DNA of 64,000 nt. It comes from Pogona vitticeps (Eukaryota > Chordata > Lepidosauria > Squamata > Agamidae). The notes below the pieces were generated by a model, which saw nothing but the letters and a program-made list of their open reading frames with translations, ran no database searches and was not told the DNA's origin. Location of the stretch: the NCBI RefSeq assembly GCF_051106095.1, contig NC_135783.1, positions 330,162,322-330,226,321 of the forward strand, in the 5' to 3' direction. Below are positions 13,501-28,500 of this stretch, one piece after another; position 1 is the first letter of the stretch, and each line of letters opens with the position of its first letter. A program made the translations under genes and the position numbers.

Positions 13501-16500
13501 CTTACATGTAAGTGAAAACCTGACAGATTGTTTTAGCAATTCCCTCACAAATGGACATTCATATGCTATTTAGAATATGCAATCATCCACACACCAATCC
13601 CTAGTCATTTTCCCATTCAAATAAGCATACAGCCAATTCATACACAACTTGAATAACTGTCATCACGACAATACCTATGTGCCGTTCTATGAATGTGGCA
13701 GTGAGCAACAGCAAAGCCTTATTTTTCCGAATATGTCTCCATCCAAAATAGCAAAGATGGTTCTATCCATTTAACTTTTCCATAAGAGGTGAGAAGGCTC
13801 TACAATCAAAAAAACTATAACAGACCCCGTGTCTCCAGGTTGGGGAAAAAACGGTGTTTTACCGCTGCAAAGGCTCACATAGATCAATGTGAGACCTCTG
13901 ACTAGCCAGGTCATCTAGTAACCTATGTACTAGGGAGAGGGGATAGAAAGAGATGCACAAGTACGGCATATTTACATGTAAGTTTGCTATTTATAGGAGA
14001 CTAAGACGACAACAAGGTTCTTACCTTAGAAATTTCATACTGAAGCCAAAAAACAGAGAGGTCAGATTTTTCTTTTCCTGAAAATAGGGGCAGCATCACA
14101 TGGAATAAATTCTGGATGAATTCTTCCCCTTCCTTTGGGTGGCCCACCTGCTTTCCTCCTTGAATCACAGAGTCCATGCAACCTATAGGACTGATTCCAG
14201 AGACTGGCAAATCAAAAGAGGTCAGAGGCCCTTGACTGTGTTGCCTGTTGTCAAAAATGTTGTTCTCATCCATTGCTAAGTAGACAAAAGATGGGAGGAG
14301 CTGGCACACACATGGTACTCCCAAGAACTGTAAGAATGAACACAGCAGCTGGAACTGAAGGTCTGAGTTGGAAATTTTTATTAATGATGGGCCAAGATCG
14401 TCAAACACAACCTGCAAAAGATTAAAATGCAGTTAACACCTAAATGGGAGGAACTTTGGGGGTGGGGGAATGGCTGAAATCCTGTTGTGCAGCTCCACGC
14501 ATACAATGGTGACGATGTCAGCAGCAGCAAACTGCTGTTAATTAAAGGCTTCCTTTGGTGATTTCTAGGTGCACGTACATTTGTTGCATTGTGTACCAAG
14601 TTGTGTGCACCCTAAAATGGCCTTCGATCAGTGGCAAACCATTATTGTCATCCCCTTTGGGTCTGTTCAACTGTGCAACAGGATTTCAACCAAGGTCTCC
14701 AACCAAGAGTCAGAGGCTGGAAAGTTCCATTCAAGAAGAATAAAAATACTGTAATGGCATGCTGAAGCAATGCACACATTAGCAACGGAAGCTATTTTTT
14801 TCAAAATGACACAAGACTACAAAATTTCAGTTTAGGTTACAATTGGTGGAAGGGATGAATAGTAGTAACAGCGTTGAGAGTAATAATGTAACGACAGCAA
14901 CAAGAACAACATGCCATCGCTATTTCTGCTCCTAGTTCATCAGTATAGTTGTGATTTTTCACACTACAGGGTCACTGGGTCAAGGTGCACGCAATCCAAT
15001 ATTCAAAGCAGAGGAAACAAGCCTGAAAGGGCAGTGAAGCAGAGGAAATGGAAAGCAAAGAAGCAAGATAGTTGAAGCACACTCAGACTGGGTTAACACT
15101 AGGGCAAAGGTAAAGTTTCTTAAAGCCTTTTCGGTGTTTTAAATCTGTTTTTTGTAACCTCACATTTTAAATATAATGTTATCAATTCTTCTTTAATATT
15201 TGACTAACTAACTGTTATTGCTTTTTAATATTGTGTTTTTAATTATGTAAGCTGCCCTGGGTCCTTTTTTAAAAGAAAGGAAAGGTACAAATATTTTAAA
15301 TAAATAAATACAATAAAATTTGGATCCTTGGGACAGATGTGGGAGGAGCTTTTAATATTGGGAAACCACTTCTGGATTGCCACCATCAAGATGGCTGCCA
15401 GCCATCCAGTGGTGACTGTTCAATATTAAAGTCTCCCCCTGTTCCGAGACCCTCAAAGACTTCCCTAAGTCAAAAAGGATCCCTAGTGTGCCTCAGAACC
15501 CAAAGGAAAAGGAATAGGAAACTTTAAATTAAATTAAATCAAATAGTAATATTGTAGGCTGATGACACTATCAAAAGTTAAAGTCAGTCAAATAAATGTC
15601 AGGCATATCTTATTTTAACCATAGAAGCTGGTCCACATGCACAGTTCCCATGAAGATAATTGACTAGATAAGTTTCAAATTTGTTCACACCACAAAGTTG
15701 AGGGAAGCAAGTGCCAAGTATTCTTATAATGCCTCTGCATGTCTTAAGACAAAGGTGCGTTCACCAGAACATTATATAAGTAATCTTGAAAGCAGCAGGC
15801 CTTAGTTTTATTGTCCTACCAACCTGTCTCTCTGGATCTTCACAATCATCTAATGTCTGTTTCTTAGTTTTGTCTGGCCGCCAGGGCACCCAATGCCTTT
15901 CTTCACGTGAGCGCTCAATACGAAGCCAATGTTGCCACTTGGGTAAAGATCTATCCTTTAAATCTTCTTCTTCGTCTTCTAGGTCTTCCTCATCTCCATC
16001 TATACAAAAGACAAGGCAAAGCAACAGTTTCAAAATCCAATCTATTCTAAAAAGTTGAGCTGAACTTATGAATAATATTAAAAATCTGCTCTCCATGAAA
16101 AAGTTTTGTGCAATAAATTCATATTTTGAGACAGAAGTGGACAAAGGACACACATGTTCATACAAGACCCAACCCCAACATGCTAAGCTTTGTCTGCTGA
16201 TGGAGATATCTCCTGTTTAGGCAGGCATGAGTAGATGGCCACTTCAAACATTAATGCTCACCAGGAAAAGGATGAAGATTGAAGAATGGAGATAGTGGAA
16301 GCACAGCATGCAAAAAAAAAAAAAAAAAAAAAACCCACAGTATTTCCTCCCAAGCTTTCAGCCCTGAGGTAACAGGCAGAATTCATGCACAGGACAACAT
16401 TTATTACAAAAAATATCAAGTCCCATTAGCTTTCATCAACAGAGCTAATAGTTTGGGATGATGGAGGTGGAGTCTAACTAACTGGAATACCACAAGCTAT

Positions 16501-19500
16501 TCATACATTTTAGACTGGCTTTACCAATTACCAGAGGAATAGTTGGACTAAGTCTGTAGTAAAACTAGAGGAATTCTTGTAGCACCTTAAAGGCTAACAC
16601 ATTTATTACAGCACATAGATACATCTGATGAAATGGACTATAGTCCACATAAATTTCATGCCTTAATTAATTTGGTCATCTTTAAAACACTACTTTCTCT
16701 AAACCAGAGGTAGGCATAACCTTGGTACTCTATAGATATTTTGGATTCCCACTCCTACTAATCTAAGCCAACACACTCAGCTGTCAGGGATTATGGGAAC
16801 TGTAGTCAAAAACATCTGGAGAGCACAACATTGCCCACCCACGACCAGAGATAAAAGCTTTTAGGCAACAGCTAACATTTAACTCAACACTGAGTGAAAT
16901 CCTGTCCATGTAAGTTCCATGGCATAAGGCTGATGATATCATCAGCTGGGTCTTTTTTGGGGGAATTTTTTTTTCTTCCAGTCCAGAAGCTCCTGTGATC
17001 CCACCATTGGGATACTGTGGGTGCTGCAAGACAGCAGAAGGAAGTCTTTAATTACAGGAAATTGCCACAGCTGCTGTAGTCATCTCTGTACTGGCAATTT
17101 TCAGGAACTAAAGATTTCTCCCCTCCCATCCCATGGCCCTCGTGGGTTCCCGATAATGAAAAAAATTACTTAGGACTGTGGCAGCCTTGGGACAAGAGGC
17201 AAAAATGTTTTAACTTCTTTTTAAAAATCACCCTGGCTGATGGCATCAGTCTTATGCCATGCAACTCAACATGAAGAACCACTGTTTTAGAAACCAAATA
17301 CAGTGGTGCCCCGCATAACAAGCGATTTGTTTAACGACGAATCTGCATAGTGATGTTTTTGCGATCGCAAAAGCGATCGCATTGTGATGTTTCTAATGGT
17401 AAAACATCGCTTTACAATTTCGCATAGCGATGTGTTTTTTAACAGCTGATCGGCGGTTCCAAAATGGCCACCCGCTGTGTTTTCGCACCCTTTCCTCGCT
17501 TTCCGGGCAGCAAAAATGGCAGCCGCATGGAGGATTTCCACATAACGGTGAGTTTTTTGCCCATAGGAACACATTAAACATGTTTTAATGCGTTCCTATG
17601 GGCTTTTTTGCCCCGCATAGGAACGAATCCACATAGCGATGATTTTTTCGGAACGGATTATCGTCGCTATGCGGGGCACCACTGTACAAATGGCTGACTA
17701 GAAACTTTAGAGGTCAGACCAGGGCAGAGACACAGATTACCTAACTAGCCTATAACAATTTAAAACAATACGGTTTTAAGCTGCTTCACACGTCACAAAG
17801 AAGTGAGGCAAACACTGTGATATGTCCACCACTCAGAGCTTAATATTCATAGTCACCATGCCATTTACCTGAATGTCATGTAACAACAGGGAAATTATCT
17901 TATTCCAGAACAGATTTCAGCATGGTGCTCAAAGAAGAATAAATTGCTTATCCCGATCCAAGACACATCCCCTGTTCACAGTGTGGTGTTCCACAAGACC
18001 CCAATCCCTCATCCACAATCAAGATCTAAGTGCCAAAACCTTAGGTGGAGTAAGTATCAGGCATGTATAAAAACAGCACTCGAGTCACACAAATTTCAAA
18101 ATAGCTTCCATACACTTAATCATGTTGAGACATTTTAATCTGCCACTTTTGCTTTCAGTATTTCTATTTTATCCGCCCTTCACCTGGATTTGCCTCTTTT
18201 TTTCCCACTCAGCCTATAGTCTACTGAAAAGCTTCCTTTTATTTGCAATAGAAGAGAAATAATGAACGTTGCAAACTGAGTATTCTCTATTCTGCAGATA
18301 GCGAAGAGCCATCCTGATCAGGGGTGACAAACTACAGTATTTACATTACATTAGGCATCCTTCAGTCTTGAGAGACTATGGTAACCTGTTCTGTATGGAG
18401 GATTTGGAATAGCGTCTAGTGTGGCTGAGGAGGCCAATTCGAGAGTGACAAACCCTTCTACACCGAAGACAAATCCAATCTGTTCCCTGTTCAGCTCCCT
18501 GATTTTGCTGCTTTTGTAATTTCCAATAGGGGGAATGTGTTGCCCACCCTTACGCCCAATGGCATTGCACCAGTATGATGCCTGAAACTGCTACTGTTGC
18601 AGCTGGAGTTAAGAGGGAAAACATAGCAACTCTCTATGATTCAGGAGGATGCCAGAATGGAGTCCCATACCATTTAACCCTGACTGGGCCTAGTCTTCCT
18701 TCCTTCTGGAAGGGAGGAGGAGAAGAAGAAAGTCAGTAGTTTAGTAACAATGCCAAATTTCACGTTGCACTTCTTTTCGTGCTGGATGGAAGTGCCATCA
18801 AACTGTGGGTATGCATGGTCACAAAAAGGGCAGGCAGGTTCACAGAAAGGTGAGTTGCCCACACCTGCTATGAATGAACCAATCTTGGATAAGCAACAGA
18901 GAAAAAAACAGAACCAACATAAAGACTATGACCAGAGGTAGGCAAGAGGTGGGGAAAAGAGGGAACTGTTAGGTTGTCCGGTATCCAGCACCACTTGAAT
19001 AGTGACCTTCTTTTCCTCCCTTTCCTGCTATAGGCCTCTGTTGTACCATAATTCCTGTTCCAGTGGATTTCTAAGTTCGCCAGAGCAGGTCTTTTGGGGT
19101 GCCTGGGGGGCTGAAGTGTGGGAGATGTACACATTCTGACGGGAGAGGCAAGATGTTGCAGAAGTGCATCACTAGATTCAAAAAGGAGACTTTAAAGGGG
19201 TATTTAAGTTTACGTAATTATATTACACCAGAAATCTTAACAAAATGAAATGAAAAAACCTCATCTATGATTTCACTCCTTTTAGTCTTCACAAGTTCAC
19301 TTCCAAATCAAACCCATGATTTTGGATGAATGTTTAATTACTAACATTTATGTATTATTCATACTTCTACTTCACTGCTCTCCACATATACCTAAGCTAT
19401 GACACAGCACACGGCTCTCCTCATCGCTACTGAATCCTAAAAACATCCCTATGAGGAAGTTCAAATTTAAAAGAGAAGGACTTGTTCACTGAGTTTCCCA

Positions 19501-22500
19501 GTTTTGTGAGGACTTAAACTGGATCTCCTGGAGCAGTTGAAACCTGCCACTTCTGGGCAATCCATAACCCTTCAACTTTTTACCTTGTAAAGCAATACTG
19601 ATGGAAAATGCAAACACAGGTCACCTACTTATATTCAAAAATATATTGAACTAAGTTGCCCATTTCTACTGGTGAAATCCCAATTCTCAATTTATTTTAA
19701 TATGTTCCTGTTACTGAGCATGACTTATGCACACACCTGATCCCCCACAACCCGTGAAATCCAAAATTAAAGAGATTTACCAGGTGGGTTAAGAACAACC
19801 CAGCCGCCCTTTTCTTGCTGGTGCATCCAGACCTTCCAACCCTTGGCCCCTTTTTCTCCAATCCGAGGCTCACCACTGTCCCAAAATGGTTCAAAGAACT
19901 CCACCTGTAGTTGGGGATGAAGATGTCATACCAAAGATTCAAATGCAATGTTATAGGCAGGGAAGATGTTGGAGATGCATTTCAAATAAGCCTGCAGTAT
20001 TTCTTTGTTTATGCTCTGTAAAGACAAAAACTACATTGTTGTAGACTAATACATTTCATTTGGCATATACAGTGGTGCCTCGCATAACGAGCACACCGTT
20101 TAACGATGAATCCACATAGCGATGCGGATTTTGTGATTGCTAATGCGATCACATACCGATGTTTTATCGCATTGCGATGGGGGAACGACTGTTCGGCGGT
20201 TCCAAAATGGCCACTGGAACATCCATAATGGCCGCCGGAACACCCAAAATGGCCACCGGAACATGGGGAAACATCGCAGAACGGTGAGTTTTGGGCCCAT
20301 TTGGAACTTTTCTGTTCCGTTTAGCGATGTTTCCCCATACCGAAGGTTAATCCGGAATGGATTAACCTCACTATGCGGGGCACCACTGTACTTTCACAGA
20401 TGACATCTGATGAAATGGGCTGCAGACCACAACAGCATGCACCAAATAAAACATATTAGTCCTTAAAATGCCACAAGATTCTTCACTGATTTGCTGCAAA
20501 AGACCACAAACCAACATGGCTTCTCTCTGTAAATTTTTGAAGTGTTTCCCTGGTTTTGCAGATTAATCCTTGAAAGAAATGACTAAAGAATGCCTGGCCA
20601 AGGTAGGGCAAAAATGGTCCCCCTGATCTTCAAAAGCTGTCAATCCCTCATTTAGCTTTTCATCCAAACCAGCCAAATAAGATGCATAAGGTGAGATACA
20701 AACTGATAATGTCTCTAGCCTTCACCACCATTAACAAACTTTTCATTTGAAAATGTCATTACAGTATTGTTTGCTTTCAATGAAGAGAACTTATGACTGG
20801 ATTTAATTTAACCTTGGAGAAAACAATGATGTGTGTAATAGATTATCTGTAAAAACACTTAAGCTTATTAGCAGCACATATACAGGAAGTATATTCTTCA
20901 GTTTTTCAGTCTTATGCACATTAGATTATATTCAAACTACTCCTTAAAAAGAAAAACAAACAACAAAATAGGGAAAGATGAATATAAAGACACACATCCC
21001 CATGACATTTCCTTTTTCGGTCCCCATTTCATTGCTCTAACAGAGATGAAAAAATACTTACCACTGATATATTTTAAATTTAGACTTCATGGAATTCAAC
21101 CTATAAATAACAAAGCAGTCCTAATATGCACAAAAGTTTATTCTCCAAGCTGAATTCAATTATTATGCTATTCACTGCTAAAGCAAAGTCTCTCCTCTCG
21201 ATGTTTATGACGTGCAGATTACAACTCCATGCCAGATACAGCAGCCCCTTATAGGCTTACCAAACTGTACAAATACTTCCCGAGCCACAGGCATCTAATG
21301 CTTGTTGCAAAATAAAGGTCTTTACATGCAAATGGTTACCCTGGCATAGCAGATGCTGAACTGACTTCACCCTTCAACCTATTTACATATTGAATGGACA
21401 AATCAGAAACTGAATCCAGCTGGAATAGAGTCATCTCTGGCAGCTGGAAATGACAGTGACCTGCAAATGACCCATACAGTCAAATGACAAAGGGGTTGGG
21501 GATGAAACGGCCAGCAATTTCTCCTTCACAGAGACAGGAGTACATCTTCTGAGTTAAGTCAGTGAAGCAGCCAGACGAGCAGTAGCTCACAGCAGAAAAC
21601 CACCACTTGCAATGTTCACCCTGTATCTGGCATACTGTGAATGCCATGAACTCACTAGACAGCTGTAGGCAAGCTGCTCTCTCTCAGATTCAACACTCCA
21701 GTCTGTGAAATGGGAGAATAACAACATTAGCTGACTTTATAGTAGGGGTGGGTATGACAAACTCACTAGCCCCGTGTGTGTGTGTGGGGGGGGGGGGACA
21801 GGAAAAGCACCCTGTGTAGTAAGTAGCACAGGCAGATCTATGGGCTCCCTGTATACTACTGAAAGGTTGCAGCTGAGGGAGGTTTCGGGATATCACAGTG
21901 GCCAACATGTGCCCCCTAAATACATCTCTCCACTCACCCCTCGATCCCCCAATTACCTCATACGGCAGTTTAAAAAAAATTTTGACTAAAAATTGCCTTC
22001 AGTTCCCTGGGAAGCAATTTCACCATGTATACGTGAGTAGCGATTCCCAGTGTGGTGTAGTGGATAGAGTGACACATGAGGATTCTGGAGAATAAGGTTC
22101 AAATCTCCACTTGGTCATGGAAATTCACTTGGGGAGTGGAACTGGTAAAGCCACTCCTTAAATATCTTACTTATTTTGAAAATCCTGTTAAGGTCACTAT
22201 TAGTCAGTTCCCACTTGACAACAAAGAACACACACATACCTCCTAGTGAAGCTCTAATTAGCACAGGATGGGGCGCCACTATTTTTGTTATTTTCTCTGC
22301 GTGACTGGTATTTACATTTTCACTTTTGCTTTACAGAGCTGGTGGAAAAGATTAGAAAAAATATGAAGAAAAATGACTGTAAAAAATGAAGGATCAGAAT
22401 TCTAATTCTTACCTGTCCCCTTGTTGACATATCCTTCACGCTATCAGGCTTAAAAAAGGTGAAGTCAATCAGAGCTTGGAAGAGAGAGACAGCTTTTTCC

Positions 22501-25500
22501 GAATGGCCTGCCTGCCTAAGGAAATGGCACTGTTGAAGAAAGATGGCTGGGAAGAATGAGAAAGAATAAAATCATAAAAGGGGTCTTTGAGATTTAGGAT
22601 CCAAACACCTTTTAATCCTTTTTTCCTGCTGCTATTTCTAGTGAGTCTCACAAGACTGCATTGTGTAACATTAAATAATAATCAATGTAACCCTTATTTC
22701 CATGTTAATTATCTGCCTTCTATCTGAGACAATAAATCCCATCAATCTTGCAACTAACCAGCACATTCGCTTTTGGAGATACTGGCCAAGATCCTGTTGC
22801 AGCTATGCAAAGGCATAGCTTCTGAGGAGAAGTGCTCTAAGTTAGGAAATCTTCACAGTCCTTGGCTGAAATTCAGAAGCAAGTTGCAAATAGGACAGGC
22901 CCATTGAAACAGTGGGGATTTGTCAAGTTAACTCCTCTGTAGCCTCTACTGATTTAAGAAGCCTGCTCTTGCTATGACTTATTACTGGATCTCAGCCACT
23001 ATCTGTTACACACTGAGTTACACAACTTGGAGGGCAACAGATAATGTTTCTTTATTTGGGTCAATTCACTGTATAAAACTTTCACCTTTTGCATAACTGT
23101 GCAATAGGATTTCAGCTGCTGAACTGTAACTTCTTAGCATCCAAAGACATACATGAGGGTGTTCTTAAGAACCAACACAATGGACTAGGCAGATTCAAGA
23201 ACATTCTTGACCCTCAGTCTATGACATTACAAAGTCATAGACTGAGGGTCACCTGGAAGCTGGATGTGGAAAAAGCAAAGCCATGATAAGTGGATCCAAA
23301 GATACGTATACAGTACTTTAACATTAAAAGCCTGTGGACTATTCATCTAATACATTAGAAATGGAGGAAAGGATAAAATTGTTAAAAGGTGGACTGAAGT
23401 AAAATGCTACAGAATAACTTATCTGGGAGCAAGAGGCGAGTTCAAATAATGAATTAAAATTTGGCAAGACAGAAAGCAGCCATATAGTGTGAGGGTTCGA
23501 ATTGGGCCTCCAGCTGGTCAGACACAAACACAGGACGCTCTTTCTTTAAGAACTCAAAACTGGGATTTATTGGTACATTCAACGTGGGTTTTGCAACTTT
23601 AAACTTCTTAACAAAGTTATCTCTCGTTGCCAACGGGTCAAACGAGGGTGTCCATAAGTCTTGTAAAAACGGGTTGTAACCAGATTCATACCATGGACCT
23701 TTAATGAAAGGGTTAGTGTCCTCATAGTGCGGTGAATCCAAACCAGTGTCACTCAAGGGAAGGGTCTCCTCATCTCTTCCCTCCAAGTCGAAGGGGTTGT
23801 CTCTCTCGGATAGTGGGTCCCAAGGTCCGGTGAATACCTCCTCCAGCGAGGCTCCTCCAAACGCCATGCCCTCCTTTCTCGTTCCTCCCTCTCCACTGCT
23901 TCTTTCTCTTCCCTTAACCTCCATCACCACTCTTTGGCTTCGGACTCCCCCCAGTAAGAGGGTCTAGGACAGTGGTCCCCAATCTTGGGTCTCCAGATGT
24001 TCTTGGACTACAACTCCCAGAAGCCTTCACCACCACCTCTGCTGGCCAGGATTTCTGGGAGTTGAAGTCCAAGAACATCTGGAGGCCCAAGGTTGGGGAC
24101 CACTGGTTTAGGAGGCAAGCCTCTCCTCCTTCGGTAGTCGGCCTCTTCCCGAGACCCGGACCTTTTCACATTTCCCTGTCCAGGGATCTTCGATCCAAAT
24201 CAACTCCCAACCCTCCGGTATGTCATCTCTCTTCCCTTTTATATCCACACTTCCCGCCTCCACTAACGGTCTGCCCCTCTCTTCTGTTCCCGTCTTCTCA
24301 GTCCCGGTTTGGGTAGACACTGATATCTTTGTTATCCCCCATTCTAGGTCCTGGGTATCTACTCCCTGCTGCACTTTCATGACACGGGAGGCTGGAGAAT
24401 CTGTCTGCACCTCTTGTTCTTAGAGGAGGACGACACTCCGGCGAGGGCTTCAATCCTCTCGCCTCTGTTCTCACATATAGTAAATCAGAACACTGGTCCA
24501 TCTAGTTCATTATCATCTACACCAAGGCAGGAACTGTGTCCCTTCAGATGTTGGTCTGCAGCTTTCACAATCCTTCACATTTGTGACACTGGTCAAACAT
24601 TTAAAGCAGTGGTTCCTAACCTTGGGTCCCCAGTTATTTTGGATGAAAACTCCAAGAAACCTTTGCTGCAAGTTGCCAGGATTTGTGGGAGCTATAGTTC
24701 AAGAACATTTGGGGACCCAAGATTGGGAATCACCACTCTAGAGCATTATATAGACATGAACATAAGAAGAGCCATAATGGATGAGACTGTAGACCTCTGA
24801 AGTCCAGAATTCTATTCATACAGTAGCCAGCCAGATGCCTACAGAAAGCCTACAAGCAGGATTAGAACTCAACAGCACCTCTTTGCTTGCCACAAACTGA
24901 TAGACAGGGGCATACTGTCTCTTGCACCGGAAAGAACATACATCAATTATAACTAGTAACCATTGATAGTGTCATCCTTCATGAATCTGCCTAATCTCCT
25001 TTGAAAGTTGTCCAAATTGGCAGTTGTTACTACATATTGTGGCAATCAATCCTGTATTTCAACTATGCACTGTGTTAAAATACCAGGGATTGAACCTGAA
25101 ACCTTTTGCATGCAAAGCATGTACTTTACCACTGAGTTACAGCCACAGGCTGCATTGGAATATACCAAAGGTCCTAGGCTGGAAGAGAGTGACCTTGAGG
25201 TCCATCTGGCTTCTATAGTTTTCTGGCTTGACGGGATGAGTGTGACAAGCCATGCAAGAGGTGAACACAAGGGGGCAGAAGCCTTAAGCTATCTTAGGTC
25301 ACAGACCGCTTCCAGCCCTAATTGTAGAATGCTGTCTGAAGCTTGGTTTACCCAACAGTATCTTCATAACCAAGCTTGAAATATGATATACTAATAAATG
25401 ACTGACAATTGTATAATTTTCTTAATAAGTAAATGAGACACTGTCAGGGTAAATTTAGTCCACATTAGAGGTATGGATAAAAAAGAATATTCACAAATCT

Positions 25501-28500
25501 TCAAAACAACAACCAGATTTCCAACATGGGTATTATTTTTATAGCCATGTCAAAACTAATTTGCTCTAGTGCTTGCAAGCCTGGCACTTTTCAGCATCAA
25601 AAAAATTGCTTTGTTAGTAACTTTGAATCTTCTTAAAACATTGCTGCATTCCTTGAAAGGAATCTGGTGAAGATAAATTCAAGATAAAGTGTAAATGCTC
25701 ATGCAGTCAATACGTCACTATCCATTTACAATTAGAAGTTTGGGGAGAATAGCAAAAGTTGCAGATGTAAACCCCCCCCCCCCATAAAAATCCTTGAAGG
25801 ACTTCAGAAGAGGGAGAAAACCACAAACAGCCCACAAAGGCCTGCACATGTTCAGTGGTGAGACAGAACAGAATAACCTGGAGGAGAACCTAACTGACTC
25901 AAACCATGAAAATGAACACTCCACTCTGGAAAAATTTCTCATAGGTCAAACTTGTTCCACTGATATTTAAAGTGATGATAACAATAAACACTAAATGCTT
26001 ATTTCTGTTACCTTTCATGCACCTACTTAGGCAAAGTATGCCTACACTAAGGAGAGGGATATATACGAAGTTGTACATCTAGCAGGCTCATTTCTATACT
26101 CAGCAATTAATGAGTCCACTTCAGTGTGTACCAGAAAGAGACAAGCTCACACAGAGAAAAAAACTGGTAACTTATCCTGTAACTGGGCAGTCCATCATTC
26201 CTCCCAATAAAACTCAACTCATTCTACCTACTGGACGATTTCCATTATTTGAGATTACAACCTCTCTTCTGGAATCTGGAAGTTGAGTCATGGCAACTGG
26301 ACTTCTTTCTTATTAGGGTGAAACATTTTGCTACTCATCCAAGTACAGTGGTGCCTCGCTTAACGATTACCTCATTAAACGATGAAACTGCTTTACGATG
26401 AAGTTTTTGCGATCGCTATTGCAATCAAAATGATGTTCTTATGGGGGAAAATCACTTAACGATAATCGGTTCCCTGCTTCGGGAACCGATTTTTCGCTAG
26501 ACGGTGATTTTGAAACAGCTGATCGGCGGCTCTAAAATGGCCACCCGCTGTGCAAAATGGCTTCCCGCTGTGTTTTAGGACGGATTCCTCGCTTTACAGG
26601 CACTGGAAAATGGCCGCCCTATGGAGGATCTTCGCCACACACTGAATTATTTAGCCCATTGGAACACACTGAACCAGTTTTCAATGCATTTCAATGGGTT
26701 TTTAAATTTTGCTTGACGAGGATTTCGCTTAACAGCAATTTCAATGGAACGGATTATCCCCATCAAGCGAGGCACCACTGTAGCTTCTTCAGTCTGAGGA
26801 GTTGGTAGGAGATCCCTGATATATCTTCTAGCTGGTTTCACTTCCGCATGATCTAAATAGGCTCATTAGATGGACAAATCCCTCTTCTGCAGTCCTTCTC
26901 CACCCATTGTCATGGGTAGTGTTAACAGTGGTCTTTCTGGTGGGTGTGCCCCTGGTATTTCTGGGAACAGATGAAAAGGCAGAATGATAAATAAGAGACA
27001 GATTGTATCTAAGGCCTCCACCCCTGTTGAGTAAGGGATTTTCTATATGAACATGTATGCCCCCCCGACACCTTCTCTCAAACCACTTATCCTCTCATTC
27101 CAAAATGAGTACATCTTGTGAGTGTCCTCACAAGATGTGAGTGTCCTTTGTCCTTCAAATAATGAAACACAAATAGCGAAACGTTTCAACCTAATAAGAA
27201 AGAGGTCCAGTTGCCATGACTCAGCTTCCAGATAACTTACCTGGATGACTGAGAACCTTCAGATATATTGCTCTCTTCTGGAAGATAAACATCTGTCATT
27301 GTGTCTCGTATGGATATGGAATACATACTTTTTAAAGGTGCATCTTTACAGAATGTTATGCCAAATAAAATGTGTACATTGTTGTTGTGGGTTTTTCGGG
27401 CTCTTTGGCCGTGTTCTGAAGGTTGTTCTTCCTAACGTTTTGACAGTCTCTGTGGCCAGCATCATCTCCAGAGCATAGGTTGCTGTCCTCTGAAGATGCC
27501 GGCCACAGAGACTGGTGAAACGTTAGGAAGAACAACCTTCAGAACATGGCTAAAGAGCCCGAAAAAACCCACAACAACTATTAGATCCCGGCTGTGAAAG
27601 CCTTCACGAATAAAATGTGTAAATCTTTAAACTGTCACAAGATTCTTCACTGTTTTTGATCCAACAGGCTAACACAGTTACGCCTGGGCACTATTAGAAA
27701 ACATGCCTCAGTGTTAGTGAGAAAGACAATCAGACAATGTTAAATACTATGCTCTTACCTAGCATGGCTTCTTCTGTGCCCGGCAGCACTGGATGCGATA
27801 CCATACTGCCATCCTGTACTGCCGACAAAGTGCTCAGGCATTTGCCATACAGGTTATGAATTTTTGAAACAGTAAAAGTACTGAACTGGCTCTGACAGAA
27901 CAAGAGGTACTTCTGCCAAAGCTCTGGGTTGTTCGGGTGTAAGAAAACCAGTTTCTGCCATTCCTTGATCACAGCTGATGGTTCCCAAAACTCTGTGCAA
28001 AGCTTTAGCCTGGCCAGTTTCAAATCAACGTTGTTTGGGTTGCTTTCAATAGCTCTCTCCAGAATTGCTAGCTTCTTCTCCAAAATGAGCTTGAGTGATT
28101 TCTTTCTTGTCTCCCGTTCACCCTCACCGACTGTGTAGCAACTGGGGCGTGTCATGAGTTCATCCTTCAAAAGAAAGAAGGAAAAAGAATAATCAAAAGA
28201 CAAAAATATTAAGAGTGGAGCGCATTCACATTCTCCTGAAGAACATCCACAGCACTGTTCATTAAGTGTTTTTTAAGTGGATGCTTGGAAATGAACAATG
28301 TCTGAAAGGTTCAGGACGAATGAAACAGACAAAGGGCTCTGTATCCTCTTTCCTCCTATTAGAATAGTAAGACTGGGGTTACAGCAATGTTGTTGTTGTT
28401 GAGCAGGTCAGTTGTTGGTCTGCTGGTAAATCTGTGCTCATGCATTCACACATTACACCCTTTTTCCTACAAGTGACCAATGAGGGAATGGTTCTGCTGA

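Noticed and set aside
17287-17581. Open frames inside palindromic MITEs
   Set aside because: They occur in both directions in several copies because the element is self-complementary. There is no transposase.
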